Source: Planctomycetota bacterium (GTDB taxonomy: Bacteria; Planctomycetota; Phycisphaerae; UBA1845). Taken from it: DNA of 64,000 bases. Shown here one piece after another: positions 27,804-39,566 of this stretch; within the stretch, counting starts at the first letter, position 1; each line of letters opens with the position of its first letter. The notes beneath the pieces were generated by a model. That model had not been told where the DNA came from and made no database searches. It worked only from the letters and a program-made list of their open reading frames with translations. Both the position numbers and the translations under genes were made by a program. The stretch is from assembly GCA_029558835.1 (NCBI GenBank), contig JAKQDH010000008.1, positions 1 to 64,000 of the forward strand, written 5' to 3'.

Positions 27804-30089
27804 CTACGGCCGGCTCACTACCGGCTCCGCGATGCGCGTCGCGTCGGCCAGCGTCGGGTACTGCTCGCCGAGCAGGCGGATGCGCATGACCAGCAGGGCT
27901 GTGTCGAGCTGCGGGTCGATCTTGGGTCGCTTGTTCTCGTCGAGGTCCTCCTCGGTCAAGGCAGGCAAGTCGGGTGGTCCGACGAGGTCCTCGAGCGTGG
28001 GCGTTAACCCGCTACCCGGTGGCGCTGGCGGGGTTGCGGCACCTGCGGCGGCCTCAGGGGCGGGCGTGGTCTCGGTACCGGTAGGCGTCGCCGAGGCCGA
28101 CGCGTCCTTCACTTCCTTCGGTGGCGGCGGTGGTCCCAGCCGATCGCGCTCCCGACGCGCGTTCAGCACGTTGACCTTCTCCGCCCGCACGAGCTTGACC
28201 TCGATGTCGGGCTCCACTCCCCACGTCTTCGCGTCGTCACTGCGATGCAGACAGGCGCCGCTGGGAAGGTAGTAGCGGGCGGTGGTCACTTTGATGCTCG
28301 CCCGCGTCGTCGCACTGAGCGGGATGAGGTTCTGCACGCTGAACTTGCCGAACGTGCGTGAGCCCACCGCCAGCGCCCGCCCGTTGTCCCGCAGCGCCCC
28401 GGCCACGATCTCCGAGGCACTGGCGCTGAACTCGTCGGTCAGCACCACCGTGGGCACGTCGCGGAACGGCCCGTCGAAGGGCACCGTGAAGCGCTGATCT
28501 TCGCTGGCCTCGCGCCCGCGCGTGCTGACGACTTCCGCCCCGCGCGGCAGGAACAGCGCCGAGATGTCAAACGCGGCGCTGAGCAGCCCCCCGGGGTTGC
28601 CGCGCAGGTCCAGAATCAGCCCCTGCAAGCCGTTCGCCTGCAGGTCGCGCACCGCGCGGAAGACGTCCTCCGGCGTATTGCGCTGGAAGTTGTTGACGTA
28701 CACGTAGCCGATGCGGTTCGGTTCGTCGATCCAGTAGTTCCAGTGCTCGTCGGCATCGCGCATGTATCCCTTCACCGACTGGATCTTGACCTTCGTGCGG
28801 GTAAGCGGGAACTCGAGTTCCTTGCCGCCCCGGCGGATGGTCAGCGTCACCGGCGTGTCCGGCGGGCCGGTGATGATGTCCACCACCTTCGTCAGCGACA
28901 GCTTCTGAATGCTCTGGCCGTCCACCGCGATGACCACATCCCCCGCCTGGATACCGGCCCGGTAGGCGGGCGTGTCGTCCAGCGGGCTCTGCACCTCGAT
29001 CTCCTCCGCCCGGTTCTTGATGATCGAGATGCCCACCCCGATGAAGTCGCCGCGGGTGTGCTTCTCGAACTCATCGAAGTCCCGCGGCCAGATCACTGTC
29101 GTGAAGTCGTCCAGCGGCTCACAGGCGCCGCGCATCATCTCGCTGACCAGCAGTTCCTCCGGCAGGTTGACCGTCTGCGGGTTGATCGTCTTCACGACCC
29201 GGCGGAAGGTGTCCACCAGTTCGCGGCGGTCCACGCTCGGCAGCGTCCGCAGGCGCTCCAGGTGCACCTGGACGCGGTTGCGGAAGTCCGCCCGGTCGTT
29301 CTCATTGCCCAAGCGGGCAAACAACCGCTGCGCCGACTTCGATTCCGACAACAGCAGGGCCTGCTCCAGCCCCATGACGGCCATCTTGCGGAAGTCGGGG
29401 AGCTCGACGTAATACGCATCCACGTGCTCCAGGGCCCGCTGGGCGTCCTCCCAGCGCACGTTCTCCAACGCCTCCCGCCAGTCGTAGTCCTTCTCGAACA
29501 TCGCCTCCAGACGCACGTGCGTGAGCGCCTCGCGCTGCAGGTTCTCGTAGGTCTTCTCGCGCTCCTTCAGCCACAGCAGCCGCGCCGAAAGTTGCAGGAC
29601 CGTCTCCCAGTCACCCTGGGCCTTGGCCTCCTGGGCCCGCGCCCAGGCGTCCCCCATCAGCTTGACCACCCAGTCCGTCGCCAGGAACGCGTCCCCGTCC
29701 TCCGCGACGTCCTTGGCCGCCCAGACCCAGTCCAACGCCTCCTTGTACTCCAGCCGCTCGAAGCGCGCCTGCGCGTAGCCCACGTAGCGGGCCATGTCCT
29801 CCGCATCGAGGGCACGCCGCTGCTGCAATTGCCGCTCCTGCTCGGCCAGCCACGTGTTCACCTGCTGAATCAGCGGCGCCCCCGGGCTGACCTTCGCCAG
29901 CATGTCCGAGGCGGCCGTGAACTTGCCCGTGCTGACCAGGTTAACCGTGCGCTGCCAGGCATCCGTCTGGCTCGCCCCGATCTTGGGTCCCTGGTCCGGA
30001 CCCGCGCCCACACACAGCCACGCCACCAGGGCGATCACCAGCAGCCCGCGGTACTTCAATGCCCATTTGGCCTGCCGAGAATAATCCAT
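27804..30089 (-). CDS. S41 carboxy-terminal processing protease with PDZ domain and long N-terminal region
   Basis: A 761-residue protein. A membrane-anchoring or signal segment lies at about residues 14-30. Residues 35-345 are helical, with TPR-like stretches and no named domain, much longer than usual Ctp proteins. A PDZ domain follows (about 347-425; GDFIGVGISI, AGIQAGDVVIAVDG), then the S41 core with LDLRGNPGG and the Ser-Lys dyad S557 (DEFSASASE) and K582 (TFGKFSVQ), spaced 25 residues as in CtpA. The C-terminal tail is Pro/Ala-rich. It should cut substrate C-termini in the periplasm. No adjacent partner is evident. The broken DUF167 gene lies just downstream. Confidence 0.92.
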   Translation of the reverse strand: MDYSRQAKWALKYRGLLVIALVAWLCVGAGPDQGPKIGASQTDAWQRTVNLVSTGKFTAASDMLAKVSPGAPLIQQVNTWLAEQERQLQQRRALDAEDMARYVGYAQARFERLEYKEALDWVWAAKDVAEDGDAFLATDWVVKLMGDAWARAQEAKAQGDWETVLQLSARLLWLKEREKTYENLQREALTHVRLEAMFEKDYDWREALENVRWEDAQRALEHVDAYYVELPDFRKMAVMGLEQALLLSESKSAQRLFARLGNENDRADFRNRVQVHLERLRTLPSVDRRELVDTFRRVVKTINPQTVNLPEELLVSEMMRGACEPLDDFTTVIWPRDFDEFEKHTRGDFIGVGISIIKNRAEEIEVQSPLDDTPAYRAGIQAGDVVIAVDGQSIQKLSLTKVVDIITGPPDTPVTLTIRRGGKELEFPLTRTKVKIQSVKGYMRDADEHWNYWIDEPNRIGYVYVNNFQRNTPEDVFRAVRDLQANGLQGLILDLRGNPGGLLSAAFDISALFLPRGAEVVSTRGREASEDQRFTVPFDGPFRDVPTVVLTDEFSASASEIVAGALRDNGRALAVGSRTFGKFSVQNLIPLSATTRASIKVTTARYYLPSGACLHRSDDAKTWGVEPDIEVKLVRAEKVNVLNARRERDRLGPPPPPKEVKDASASATPTGTETTPAPEAAAGAATPPAPPGSGLTPTLEDLVGPPDLPALTEEDLDENKRPKIDPQLDTALLVMRIRLLGEQYPTLADATRIAEPVVSRP

Positions 30090-30696
30090 GTACTCACTAC
30101 CCTTGCTGCCAGACCAAGTTCATCAGCCGGGAGAGACTACCGGACCACGCCCAAGCCGACTCGCCGCCCGCCCCGTTGGATCACCACCGCGGCCACCAGC
30201 CGCACCCGCGCGCCGGTCCGATAGGTACGTGCATCCCCTCCCCCTCTTCAGTATATGATTCGCCCCCCGCCGGTTCCAATACTCGGACCATCCGGGCCCC
30301 TTTCCGACGACATCCGACACGACGCAGACCCACGCAGCGGCGGCACGTGGCCGCCGCCCCGCTGCGTCACGCGTACCCGGAGCATGCATTCCTCCGCCCT
30401 GTGAGCAGTCCCGCGCGGGAGCGCGCCTCCCGGTACTTCGGCGGGGCAGGCCCGGCCGTACAGCCGCGTGCCCTTGACAAGAGCCGGCCCCGCCCGGCGG
30501 TCACGTTCCCGGACATTGCCCAAGCAACGTAACCGTGCGCGCGGCGCGAAACGTGAACCAAGGCGGCCACCGAGGCGTTGCCCCCCGGGACCACCGGCGA
30601 TACGCTGACCGGATTCCCGGCGAGTCGCCCGGCGAAACCCCAGCGCGGAACCACGGCTCGGCCGCGACTCCGCCGCGGGGCAGGGTGTCACCGTCC
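30090..30696. other. Long intergenic region upstream of uvrA
   Basis: No gene is supported here. An imperfect GC hairpin (GCAGCGGCGGCACGTGGCCG and downstream CCGCCCCGCTGCG) lies at 30334-30366. The uvrA frame extends upstream to 30535 but the extra residues are not conserved. The region separates divergent S41 protease and uvrA genes and should contain promoters for both; no consensus box stands out. Confidence 0.4.
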
Positions 30697-33537
30697 ATGA
30701 GCCCGCCCAATCGAATCCATGTCATTGGCGCGCGCCAGCACAACCTCAAAGGAATAGACGTCCACATCCCCCGCGGAGCGCTCACGGTGATCACGGGACT
30801 CTCCGGGTCTGGAAAAAGTTCACTCGCATTTGACACAATCTACGCCGAGGGGCAGCGCAAGTACGTCGAGTCGCTGTCGGCGTACGCCCGCCAGTTTCTG
30901 GAGCAGATGCAGAAACCGGACGTCGATCGCATCGAGGGGCTCAGCCCGACGGTCGCCATCGAGCAGCGCGCACCCACCGTCAGCCCACGTTCCACGGTGG
31001 CTACGACCACGGAGATTCACGACTACCTGCGCGTCCTGTATGCCCGCGTGGGGGAACCCCACTGCTGGGAATGTGGCCGCCCGATCGGACGGCAGACCAC
31101 GACCCAGATCGTGGACACGGTGCTGGCCGGTCCGGAGGGGCAGCGCTTGCTCGTCTTGGCACCGTTGGCCAAAGACCAGCGTGGCAGCCACCGGGCCCTG
31201 CTCGACCAGGTTCGCAAGCAAGGCTTCCTGCGGGCCCGCATCGACGGCGAGGTGGCGCTGCTCGAACAGCACGAGGCGCTGAACCCCGCCCGCCGACACT
31301 CAATCGACGTCGTGGTGGACCGGCTCACGCTGAAGCCGGGCCTGACCGCGCGGCTGACGGACAGCATCGAAACCGCGCTGCGGCTGACCGCCGGTCGGGT
31401 CGTGCTGGCCGAAGTCACGGACACCGGCGAGTTGCATGACCGAGTGTTCAGCACCGCCCTGGCCTGTCCGCTGCATCCCGAAGTGCGCCTCGACGAGTTG
31501 ACGCCGCAGTTGTTCAGCTTCAACTCGCCGGAGGGCGCGTGTCCCGTCTGCCACGGCCTGGGCATCACAATGGAGTTCGACGAAACGCTCATCGCGCCCG
31601 ACCGGGGCCTGTCGCTCGGCCGGGGGGCGATCGCGGCCGGGCAACAGCCGGGCAACCGCGGACGGGCATCCCTGGCCCAGATGCTGGCGAGCTTCTGCCG
31701 CGACTTCAAGGCGTCCGCCGAGGTACCGCTGCGCAAACTCGCGCCGGACCTCCTGCGCATCCTGATGCACGGCACGACACCTGCCGACGAGGCCGCACAC
31801 GGCGCCGCGTTCGAGGGGATCATCCCGCACCTCAAGCAGCGCTACGAGAGTACGGAGTCGGAAACCCTCAAGCAGCGCCTGCACGCCTTCCTGGCCGAGA
31901 CGCCGTGCGTTGCCTGCCGCGGCACGCGCCTGACGCCGGCGGCACGCGCGGTACGGGTCGCGGGCCTGGGCATCGCGGAGGTGACGGCCATGACCGTCAC
32001 ACGGGCGCGGGTGTGGTTCGATGAGCTGACCTTCACCGGAGAACCGGCGGCCGTCGCCGAGCCGCTCCTGCATGGGTTACGGCACCGGCTGAAGTTCCTC
32101 TGCGACGTGGGGGTTGACTACCTGACGCTGGACCGCCGCAGCGCCACTCTGTCGGGCGGCGAGGGGCAGCGCATCCGCCTGGGCACCCAGATCGGCAGCG
32201 GTCTGGCGGGCATCTGTTACGTGCTCGATGAGCCGACCTGCGGTCTGCATGCGCGCGATGGCGCGCGGCTGGCGACCATCCTGCGCCAATTGACGGCGCT
32301 TGATAACACCGTCATCGTCGTTGAGCACGATGATCAGATCATCGCGGCCGCCGATTACATAGTTGACATCGGTCCCGGCGCCGGGGCCAACGGCGGACAC
32401 GTGGTTTGCCAGGGATCGCGCGCCGACCTGCTGAAGTGTTCCGCATCCCTGACGGCCGCGTACCTCACCGGGCGCGCGGAGATTCCGGTCCCCGAGCAGC
32501 GCCGGCCGCCGGACCCCCGCCGCATCCTGGAACTCAAGGGCGCCGAAGCGAACAACCTCAAGAAGATCAATGCCCGCTTCCCGCTGGGCTGCTTCATCTG
32601 CGTGACCGGCGTCTCCGGCAGCGGCAAGAGCACGCTGGTGACGCAGACGCTGCTGCCGGTGCTGAAGCGCGGGCTGTATCGCAGCGGCCCGCGGCCGGGG
32701 GCGTTTCAGCGCATCGTGGGCAGTGAGAAGGTCGAGGCCGTGGTCGAGGTCGACCAGTCGCCCATCGGCCGGACGCCGCGCAGCACGCCGGCTACCTACG
32801 TCGGAGTCTTCGACCTGGTGCGCCGGCTTTACGCCCGCACCCGCGAGGCCAAGGTACGCGGCTACGGCCCGCCGCGTTTCAGCTTCAACGTGCCGGGCGG
32901 CCGCTGCGAGGATTGCCAGGGGCAGGGGCTCAAACGCCTGGAGATGCACTTCCTGCCGGACATGTATGTGACCTGCGGCTCGTGCCACGGCACCCGCTAC
33001 GGCCGGGAGACCCTCGAAGTCCGCTACCGCGGTAAGAACATCGCCGACGTGCTCGACCTGCGCGTGGCCGAGGCCGTCAGGTTCTTCGAGAACTTCAACC
33101 ACATCCGCCAGCGCTTGCAGACGCTCAAGGATGTCGGGCTCGGTTACCTGACGCTGGGACAGGCGTCCAACACGCTTTCCGGCGGCGAGGCGCAGCGTGT
33201 CAAGCTGGCGGCGGAACTCTTCAAAACGCCCGACGCCCATACGGTGTATATTCTGGACGAGCCGACCACCGGCCTGCATCCCGCCGACGTGCAACAGTTG
33301 CTGGGCGTGCTGAACCGTCTCGCGGACCGCGGGCACACCATTATTGTGATCGAGCACAACCTCGACGTGATCAAGTCCGCCGACTGGATCATCGACCTGG
33401 GCCCCGAGGGCGGCGACGCCGGCGGCCACATCGTCGCGGAGGGGACCCCCGAACAGGTAGCCGAGCACCCGACCAGCTACACGGGTAAGTACCTGCGCGC
33501 GCGACTCAATGCGCCCGCGCCAGACGCAAAGGCGTAA
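30697..33537 (+). CDS. uvrA: Excinuclease ABC subunit A
   Basis: A 946-residue protein from ATG 30697, the normal UvrA length. Two ABC ATPase modules are complete. The first has Walker [10 protein letters not shown] (K40), the UvrB-binding and insertion region ([18 protein letters not shown]), and signature LSGGEGQRI. The second has GVSGSGKST and [11 protein letters not shown] followed by the Walker [15 protein letters not shown]. The C-terminal zinc module (CEDCQG and CGSCHG) is intact. In the first zinc module the second cysteine is replaced by histidine (CPLH, then CPVC). UvrA recognises bulky DNA damage with UvrB in nucleotide excision repair. It appears monocistronic. Confidence 0.97.
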   Translation: MSPPNRIHVIGARQHNLKGIDVHIPRGALTVITGLSGSGKSSLAFDTIYAEGQRKYVESLSAYARQFLEQMQKPDVDRIEGLSPTVAIEQRAPTVSPRSTVATTTEIHDYLRVLYARVGEPHCWECGRPIGRQTTTQIVDTVLAGPEGQRLLVLAPLAKDQRGSHRALLDQVRKQGFLRARIDGEVALLEQHEALNPARRHSIDVVVDRLTLKPGLTARLTDSIETALRLTAGRVVLAEVTDTGELHDRVFSTALACPLHPEVRLDELTPQLFSFNSPEGACPVCHGLGITMEFDETLIAPDRGLSLGRGAIAAGQQPGNRGRASLAQMLASFCRDFKASAEVPLRKLAPDLLRILMHGTTPADEAAHGAAFEGIIPHLKQRYESTESETLKQRLHAFLAETPCVACRGTRLTPAARAVRVAGLGIAEVTAMTVTRARVWFDELTFTGEPAAVAEPLLHGLRHRLKFLCDVGVDYLTLDRRSATLSGGEGQRIRLGTQIGSGLAGICYVLDEPTCGLHARDGARLATILRQLTALDNTVIVVEHDDQIIAAADYIVDIGPGAGANGGHVVCQGSRADLLKCSASLTAAYLTGRAEIPVPEQRRPPDPRRILELKGAEANNLKKINARFPLGCFICVTGVSGSGKSTLVTQTLLPVLKRGLYRSGPRPGAFQRIVGSEKVEAVVEVDQSPIGRTPRSTPATYVGVFDLVRRLYARTREAKVRGYGPPRFSFNVPGGRCEDCQGQGLKRLEMHFLPDMYVTCGSCHGTRYGRETLEVRYRGKNIADVLDLRVAEAVRFFENFNHIRQRLQTLKDVGLGYLTLGQASNTLSGGEAQRVKLAAELFKTPDAHTVYILDEPTTGLHPADVQQLLGVLNRLADRGHTIIVIEHNLDVIKSADWIIDLGPEGGDAGGHIVAEGTPEQVAEHPTSYTGKYLRARLNAPAPDAKA

Positions 33538-33589
33538 CCCCGAAGGATCGCCCAAAGGGAGCCGAGTGTACAGCCTGCCCAGAGGGCAA

Positions 33590-33650
33590 CACGATTCCGG
33601 CTTTGGCAAGCGAGGGCCCTCGCTTCCGCTCGGGCTCCGTTGGTCGCAGG
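33590..33650. repeat. R2 element with 18-bp perfect palindrome
   Basis: AAGCGAGGGCCCTCGCTT (33608-33625) is a perfect palindrome and runs on into CCGCTCGGGCTCCGTTGG, the R2 arm. It lies in the 330-bp gap after uvrA, which shows no gene. Confidence 0.7.
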
Positions 33651-33867
33651 CCCCTGTGCCGCGCGGACCGCCATCCCCACCGGCCCGGGGCCGGGGCACC
33701 GGCGGAGTCAAGGGAGCTACCGCGTGAGCGACCATGACGACCGCACTCGGCCCGCTTCGCACACGATTTGACACCCATACCCTTGCCCCCGGCGCCAATG
33801 GCTGCCAGACTGCCTACCTGTGGCACTGTCTGGAACTCGCACTCGAATCAGGAACGGCAGGTGAACC

Positions 33868-34779
33868 ATGACAACCGGAGTCGCCCTCAGCCTCATCCAC
33901 GTAGTGCTCGCTGCGATTCCCTGTGTACAGCCTCCACCGCCCGAGAAGTACCCGGTGAAACAGCTCACCAACGATCCGGTCCAGGAAGGGTTTCCGTGCT
34001 GGTCGCCAGACGGGAAGACGATCGTGTTCTCGCGTATCGAGGTGCCGACGACCGAGAAGACCGGTCTGTGGCGGATTCCGCGCGAAGGCGGCACGGCCAC
34101 ACGCTTGACCAACATCCTGGCCGAGCATCCCAGCTACTCTCCGGACGGCGCCTACATCGTCTTCGACGCGGATGAGGGCAAGAGCGTCAAGCTGATCTCC
34201 GCCACCGGCGGGACGCCCATTCGCATCGTGCCCGAGTCGATCCCGGTGTATCAGGGCAGCAATCCTCTGTGGTCGCCGGACTCTGCGCGGATCGCATTCC
34301 ACGAGGGCTGGAACCTGTGGGTACTCGAACTTTCGACGGGGCAACTGACGAAGGTGTTCGCCGAAGAGAATATCGTGCCCCTGACTACCTGCTGGTCACG
34401 CGACGCCCAGACAATCTATGTGGTGAAGGCCGTGCGGCCCCAGCCCTGGACGCTGTGGACGTTCTCCGCGGACTGGAAGCCGAAGCAGCAGCTTACCTTC
34501 GAGAAGGATGGGCTTGCCAGGTACGCTGATTTGTCGCCGGACGGCGCGCTGCTGGTCTTCACGTTGTGCGAAGGCAGGGCTTGCGACCTGTGGGTCATGC
34601 CTGCGGGCGGCGGCAAGCGAATCCAACTCACCACGGACCCGGCCTACGATGACACGCCGCGCTGGTCGCCCGACGGCAAGGCCATCGCGTTTACGAGCAC
34701 GCGGTCCGGCAACTTCGACATCTGGCTGATGGAAGTCGACGCGGCCGCGCTGCTGAAGGAACTGGAGTCACTCAAGTAG
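33868..34779 (+). CDS. TolB-like beta-propeller (PD40 repeat) protein
   Basis: A 303-residue protein with AGGTG just before ATG 33868 and a short hydrophobic N-terminus (residues 5-19) that may act as a signal. Six PD40/WD40-like blades follow, each with a WSPDGK/YSPDGA-type motif (FPCWSPDGKTIVFSR, HPSYSPDGAYIVFDA, LWSPDSARIAFHEG, ADLSPDGALLVFTL, RWSPDGKAIAFTS). The size fits a single six-bladed propeller such as the C-terminal domain of TolB. Without TolA, TolQ or Pal genes nearby it need not be the Tol protein; such stand-alone propellers are common exported binding modules. Confidence 0.85.
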   Translation: MTTGVALSLIHVVLAAIPCVQPPPPEKYPVKQLTNDPVQEGFPCWSPDGKTIVFSRIEVPTTEKTGLWRIPREGGTATRLTNILAEHPSYSPDGAYIVFDADEGKSVKLISATGGTPIRIVPESIPVYQGSNPLWSPDSARIAFHEGWNLWVLELSTGQLTKVFAEENIVPLTTCWSRDAQTIYVVKAVRPQPWTLWTFSADWKPKQQLTFEKDGLARYADLSPDGALLVFTLCEGRACDLWVMPAGGGKRIQLTTDPAYDDTPRWSPDGKAIAFTSTRSGNFDIWLMEVDAAALLKELESLK

Positions 34780-34799
34780 GCGGCCACTCGGAGCGAACG

Positions 34800-35064
34800 A
34801 CCGTTTCCGCCCGGAGGGCGCGCGATGGTTGCCAGGGACTTTCAGTCCCTGGATGCCGATCCACCCTCCCTCCTCCTTCTTCCTTTCGCCCGGAGGGCGG
34901 GCGAGCGTTGCCAGGGACTTCGAGTCCCTGGGTGCCGAACAACCTCCTTCCTCCTTCTTCTTCCCTTCGCCCGGAGGGCGCACGATGGTTGCCAGGGACT
35001 TCCAGTCCCTGGACGCCGAGCACCCCCTCCTTCTTCTTCCTTTCGCCCGGAGGGCGAACGGGTT
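34800..35064. repeat. Tandem REP array (period about 79 bp) next to HUH transposase gene
   Basis: Starts of the CGCCCGGAGGGCG motif lie at 34808, 34887, 34968 and 35044 (spacing 79, 81 and 76). Each full unit has that imperfect palindrome, then GTTGCCAGGGACT-NNN-AGTCCCTGG (loops TTC, TCG and TCC), then a C/T-rich tract of about 25 bp. The fourth unit is cut short at the transposase stop codon. The units fill the space between convergent genes. Confidence 0.88.
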
Positions 35065-35517
35065 TCACACCAGCACCTTGCTCTCGTCGAACTCGACTCC
35101 ATGTCTGCGCAGCAGCTCCAGAAACTCGCTCCTGAAGTCCTGCCGCCGGTGGTGCTCCTTCTGACCGGCGATGTACGCCTCGACGGCGGGCACGGCCGAC
35201 CTGCTGACCGTGAATCCACCGTACCCCTCCTGCCAGGCAAAGCGCCCGGGCAGCGGGAAGGTCTCGTTGATCCACTTGGACGACCGGCCCTTGATCTGCT
35301 GAAGCAAGTCTGAGTGTGACAGGTCGGCCCGGTAACGGATCAGCAGGTGGACATGATCAGGCATGCCATTGATCGTCAGCAACATGCAGCCCAAGTCACG
35401 CACAATGCCGCCCATGAACGGGTAGAGGTGCGTCTCCCACTCGGGTGTGATGAGTCCGGTACGGTCCTTGGTACCGAAGAGCGTGTGATAGAAGTTCTGT
35501 GTCCAGGCGCCGGGCAT
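35065..35517 (-). CDS. REP-associated tyrosine (HUH, IS200/IS605-type) transposase
   Basis: A 150-residue Y1 HUH nuclease, near the usual size of TnpA/RAYT proteins. The HUH pair is H55 and H57 in MPDHVHLLI. The catalytic tyrosine is most likely Y115 in AYIAGQ, with Q119 giving the Y-x3-Q arrangement of TnpA. KGRSSKWINETF and FAWQEGYGGFTVS are family landmarks. Such enzymes cut and join single-stranded DNA at hairpins. No tnpB is present, and hairpin units lie on both sides (four downstream, one inverted set upstream at 35530-35640), so it is a domesticated RAYT mobilising REP units rather than a plain insertion sequence. It looks intact. Confidence 0.9.
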   Translation of the reverse strand: MPGAWTQNFYHTLFGTKDRTGLITPEWETHLYPFMGGIVRDLGCMLLTINGMPDHVHLLIRYRADLSHSDLLQQIKGRSSKWINETFPLPGRFAWQEGYGGFTVSRSAVPAVEAYIAGQKEHHRRQDFRSEFLELLRRHGVEFDESKVLV

Positions 35518-35527
35518 GTGCTGTCTC

Positions 35528-35640
35528 CGTCCGCCCTCCGGGCGAGGGAAAGACCACAGCGGTTGCTACACTCCGGGCGAAGGAAGGACCAGAACGGTTG
35601 CTACACCATTCAGGGACTCGAGGTCCCTGGCAATCTCGGC
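35528..35640 (-). repeat. REP units upstream of the HUH transposase (inverted)
   Basis: CCGCCCTCCGGGCGAGGGAA at 35531, a partial second copy (CTCCGGGCGAAGGAAGG at 35571) and the hairpin TTCAGGGACTCGAGGTCCCT then GG (35609-35631). Orientation is opposite to the downstream array. Confidence 0.75.
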
Positions 35641-35669
35641 GCACCGTGACGCGCGCTTCGGAGCGAGCT

Positions 35670-36236
35670 TCACGGCAACTGGCCCCTCCTTAACAGTGCT
35701 GAGTGGCACCACCTGATCCTCCCGCCACCATTGAAGTTCAGCCTCGCCTGCTCGGCGGCCGCGAGGGTTTCGCGGAAACTCCGGCCCGATACGTGGAGCC
35801 TGGGCTCCGCAATCAGACAGGCGGCGCTGGGCTTCAAGGCCGCGCGGATCTCGGCAAACAGGTGCGCGGCATCGGGAATCTCGTGCACGACCGCGAAGGC
35901 CAGCGCGAAGTCGATCTGCCCCGCTAGGTCATCGAGGCAAAGAGAGGTCGGCTTGCTCACACGGGGTAGGATGCGGTCCGCGAGCCCTCGGGCGGCCGCA
36001 CGCTGCTGAAGAGTTGAGAGCATTGACTCCTGAACATCGACGGCCACCACTTTCCCGCCCCGCCCCACCATGTCGGCCAGTGGGAGCGTGAAGAAGCCCA
36101 GCCCCGGGCCGATGTCCAGAACGGTCATGCCCGCCGTCACGAAGCGTCCCAGGATCTCCGCAGGCTTGTGGACCAGACGCCGCAGCCGCCCGGCCAGCAG
36201 GTAACCGATCCAATGGGGACAGACGCGTGCGGACAT
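35670..36236 (-). CDS. Class I SAM-dependent methyltransferase
   Basis: A 188-residue protein from ATG 36236. The SAM-binding motif I is VLDIGPGLGFF (residues 40-50), followed by the acidic end of strand 2 in VVAVDVQE and motif IV-like FALAFAVVHEIPD. The late strand pattern RIRWCHSALL fits the C-terminus of small UbiE/Methyltransf_11-type enzymes. The substrate is unknown; possibilities include small molecules or metals. It lies next to the transposase locus but is not obviously part of it. An upstream hydrophobic-poor N-terminus shows no signal. Confidence 0.82.
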   Translation of the reverse strand: MSARVCPHWIGYLLAGRLRRLVHKPAEILGRFVTAGMTVLDIGPGLGFFTLPLADMVGRGGKVVAVDVQESMLSTLQQRAAARGLADRILPRVSKPTSLCLDDLAGQIDFALAFAVVHEIPDAAHLFAEIRAALKPSAACLIAEPRLHVSGRSFRETLAAAEQARLNFNGGGRIRWCHSALLRRGQLP

Positions 36237-36696
36237 GTCTCTCCCGAACCCAGCTGAACCCTACGCCCCGGAAATAGAAACTGGCACAGGGCGCCCGTGC
36301 CGCCGACGTGTGCCACGGCTCGTGAGCAGCGGCATGCGGGCGATCGAGCACCGCTCAACAGCAGGTAAACGGACGTGCGCGAACACGCGCCAGCGGCGGT
36401 GGGATTCGGCCGCTCCCTAACGGTCGCGGTTCGGATCACTGGCGCCGAATCGCGCACGGTGGTTTACATGCTTGCGGCGTCGTGCGCCGAGGGTGGCGTG
36501 CCTTGCTGCGACCACCGTGGTGAGCAAGCACGCCTGTGCCCCAGGAGGCGCGTTCGCCTCCGGTACCCTCACCCCTGCCCCTCTCCCTGCGAGGGAGAGG
36601 GGTTCATACGCCGCACGCCAGACGCGCGCAAGGACGGCGGCACACCCGGGAATCGGACGGTGCACCCGGGAATCGGGCGGCGCGCCGCGGCGCCGA
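36237..36696. other. Intergenic region with three hairpins
   Basis: No gene is supported. A nested hairpin at 36495-36534 has arms GGCGTGCCTTGCT and AGCAAGCACGCC with CACCGTGGTG in its loop. A 7-bp stem GGAGGCG-CGTT-CGCCTCC is at 36544-36561. The R6 hairpin CCCCTCTCCCT-GCG-AGGGAGAGGGG follows at 36578-36602, and two 20-bp copies of CACCCGGGAATCGG-type sequence near 36643-36680 precede the pckA stop. Confidence 0.6.
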
Positions 36697-38348
<1,652 letters not shown>

Positions 38349-38352
<4 letters not shown>

Positions 38353-39566
38353 AACCAGTCTCTCACCAGTTTGCGGTCGCCGAGGTAAAGCTCCTTCGGC
38401 GCGCTAGGATCAAGGGCCCAATTGATGCGTTCGATGCCTTCGGTAATGTCCTTGATGGTGCCGCAGTAGCTCAGGCGCAGGTAGCCGTCCATCCCGAACT
38501 CAATGCCGGGCATCACGGCCACCAGCACCTTGTTAAGCAGCAGATCCGCCAGGCGGGCGGAACTCTTGTCGAACGCGGAGAAGTCGGCAAAGCAGTAGAA
38601 GGTACCGTCGGGCTTGGTGACCCGCACCCCAGCGAACGACTGCAAGCGTTCCATCATGACGTTGCGGTTGTTCTCGAGGGTGGTGCGCAGGGCGGCCACG
38701 CTGGCCTGCGGCCCGTTGAGCGCCGCGAGGGCCGCCTGCTGCATGACCACCGACGGGCCGGACGTCTGATGGCCCTGAATGTTGGTCATCACTTTGATCA
38801 GCGCCTTGTTCGCCACCGCCCAGCCGATGCGGAAGCCCGTCATCGCGTACTGTTTGGAAACACCGTTGACAACGATGAGCTTGGAGTCGTCGCCCGTCTT
38901 CTTGGCGTACTTGTAGCTACTGACGGGCTGGCGACCGTCGAAGATGAGCCGGTGGTAGATGTCATCCATAATGAGATAGACATCGCGCTTCTCACACAGC
39001 TCGACGGTCTCGGCGATGAACTGCTCGGAGTACATCGCCCCCGACGGATTGTTCGGGCTGTTGAGCATGACTGCCCGCGTCCGCGGCCCCATCTTCGACT
39101 CGAGGTCCCGGATGCTCGGATAGAAGGAGCCGTCCTTGGGCACCACGGGCACGGGCACGGCCGCGCAGAGCTTGGCCATCTCCGGGTAGCTGACCCAGTA
39201 CGGCACCGTGAAGATCAGCTCATCCTGTGGATTCAGGATGGCCTGCAGAGCCACCATGATCGACTGCTTGGCCCCGCCGGAGGCAATGACGTTCGCCGGC
39301 GTCACCGTGTGCCCATAAAACTCCTCCGTGTAACGCACGATCGCCTGCTTGAGCGGGAGAATGCCGCCTGCGGGCGTGTAGCGCACTTCCGCGGACTCCA
39401 GCAGGTTGGCGACCGCAACCAGCGCTTCGAGCGGCGCCTTGCTCTTCGGCTCGCCGCCGCCCAGATGGATGAGCGGTTCGCCCTTGGCCTGCATCGCAGC
39501 GGCCGTCTGATTGAGCTTCAGGGTGGCCGACTCACTGATCGTCTGCGCAATGTGGCTGATGCTCAT
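38349..39566 (-). CDS. Aspartate aminotransferase (class I, Ib-like)
   Basis: A 405-residue protein from ATG 39566 with AGGGG about 8 nt upstream; the frame runs on to 39962 but the added residues are not conserved. Motifs are LGGGEPKSKAP near the N-terminus, N171-class motif NSPNNPSGAMYS, MDDIYHRLIFDG, and the Schiff-base K238 in NGVSKQYAMTGFRIGWA. The set matches the thermostable Ib branch of aspartate aminotransferases (Thermus type). It interconverts aspartate and oxaloacetate. Coupling to pckA by a 4-bp overlap argues that aspartate-derived oxaloacetate feeds gluconeogenesis. Confidence 0.92.

Noticed and set aside
34800..35064. Possible CRISPR array (four regularly spaced repeats of about 79 bp)
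   Set aside because: The whole unit is repeated with only small drift, there are no unique spacers, no cas genes, and a HUH transposase lies next to it, so it is a REP array.
34772..35275. Open frames across the REP array on both strands
   Set aside because: They are translations of the repeated hairpin units and differ only by repeat phase.
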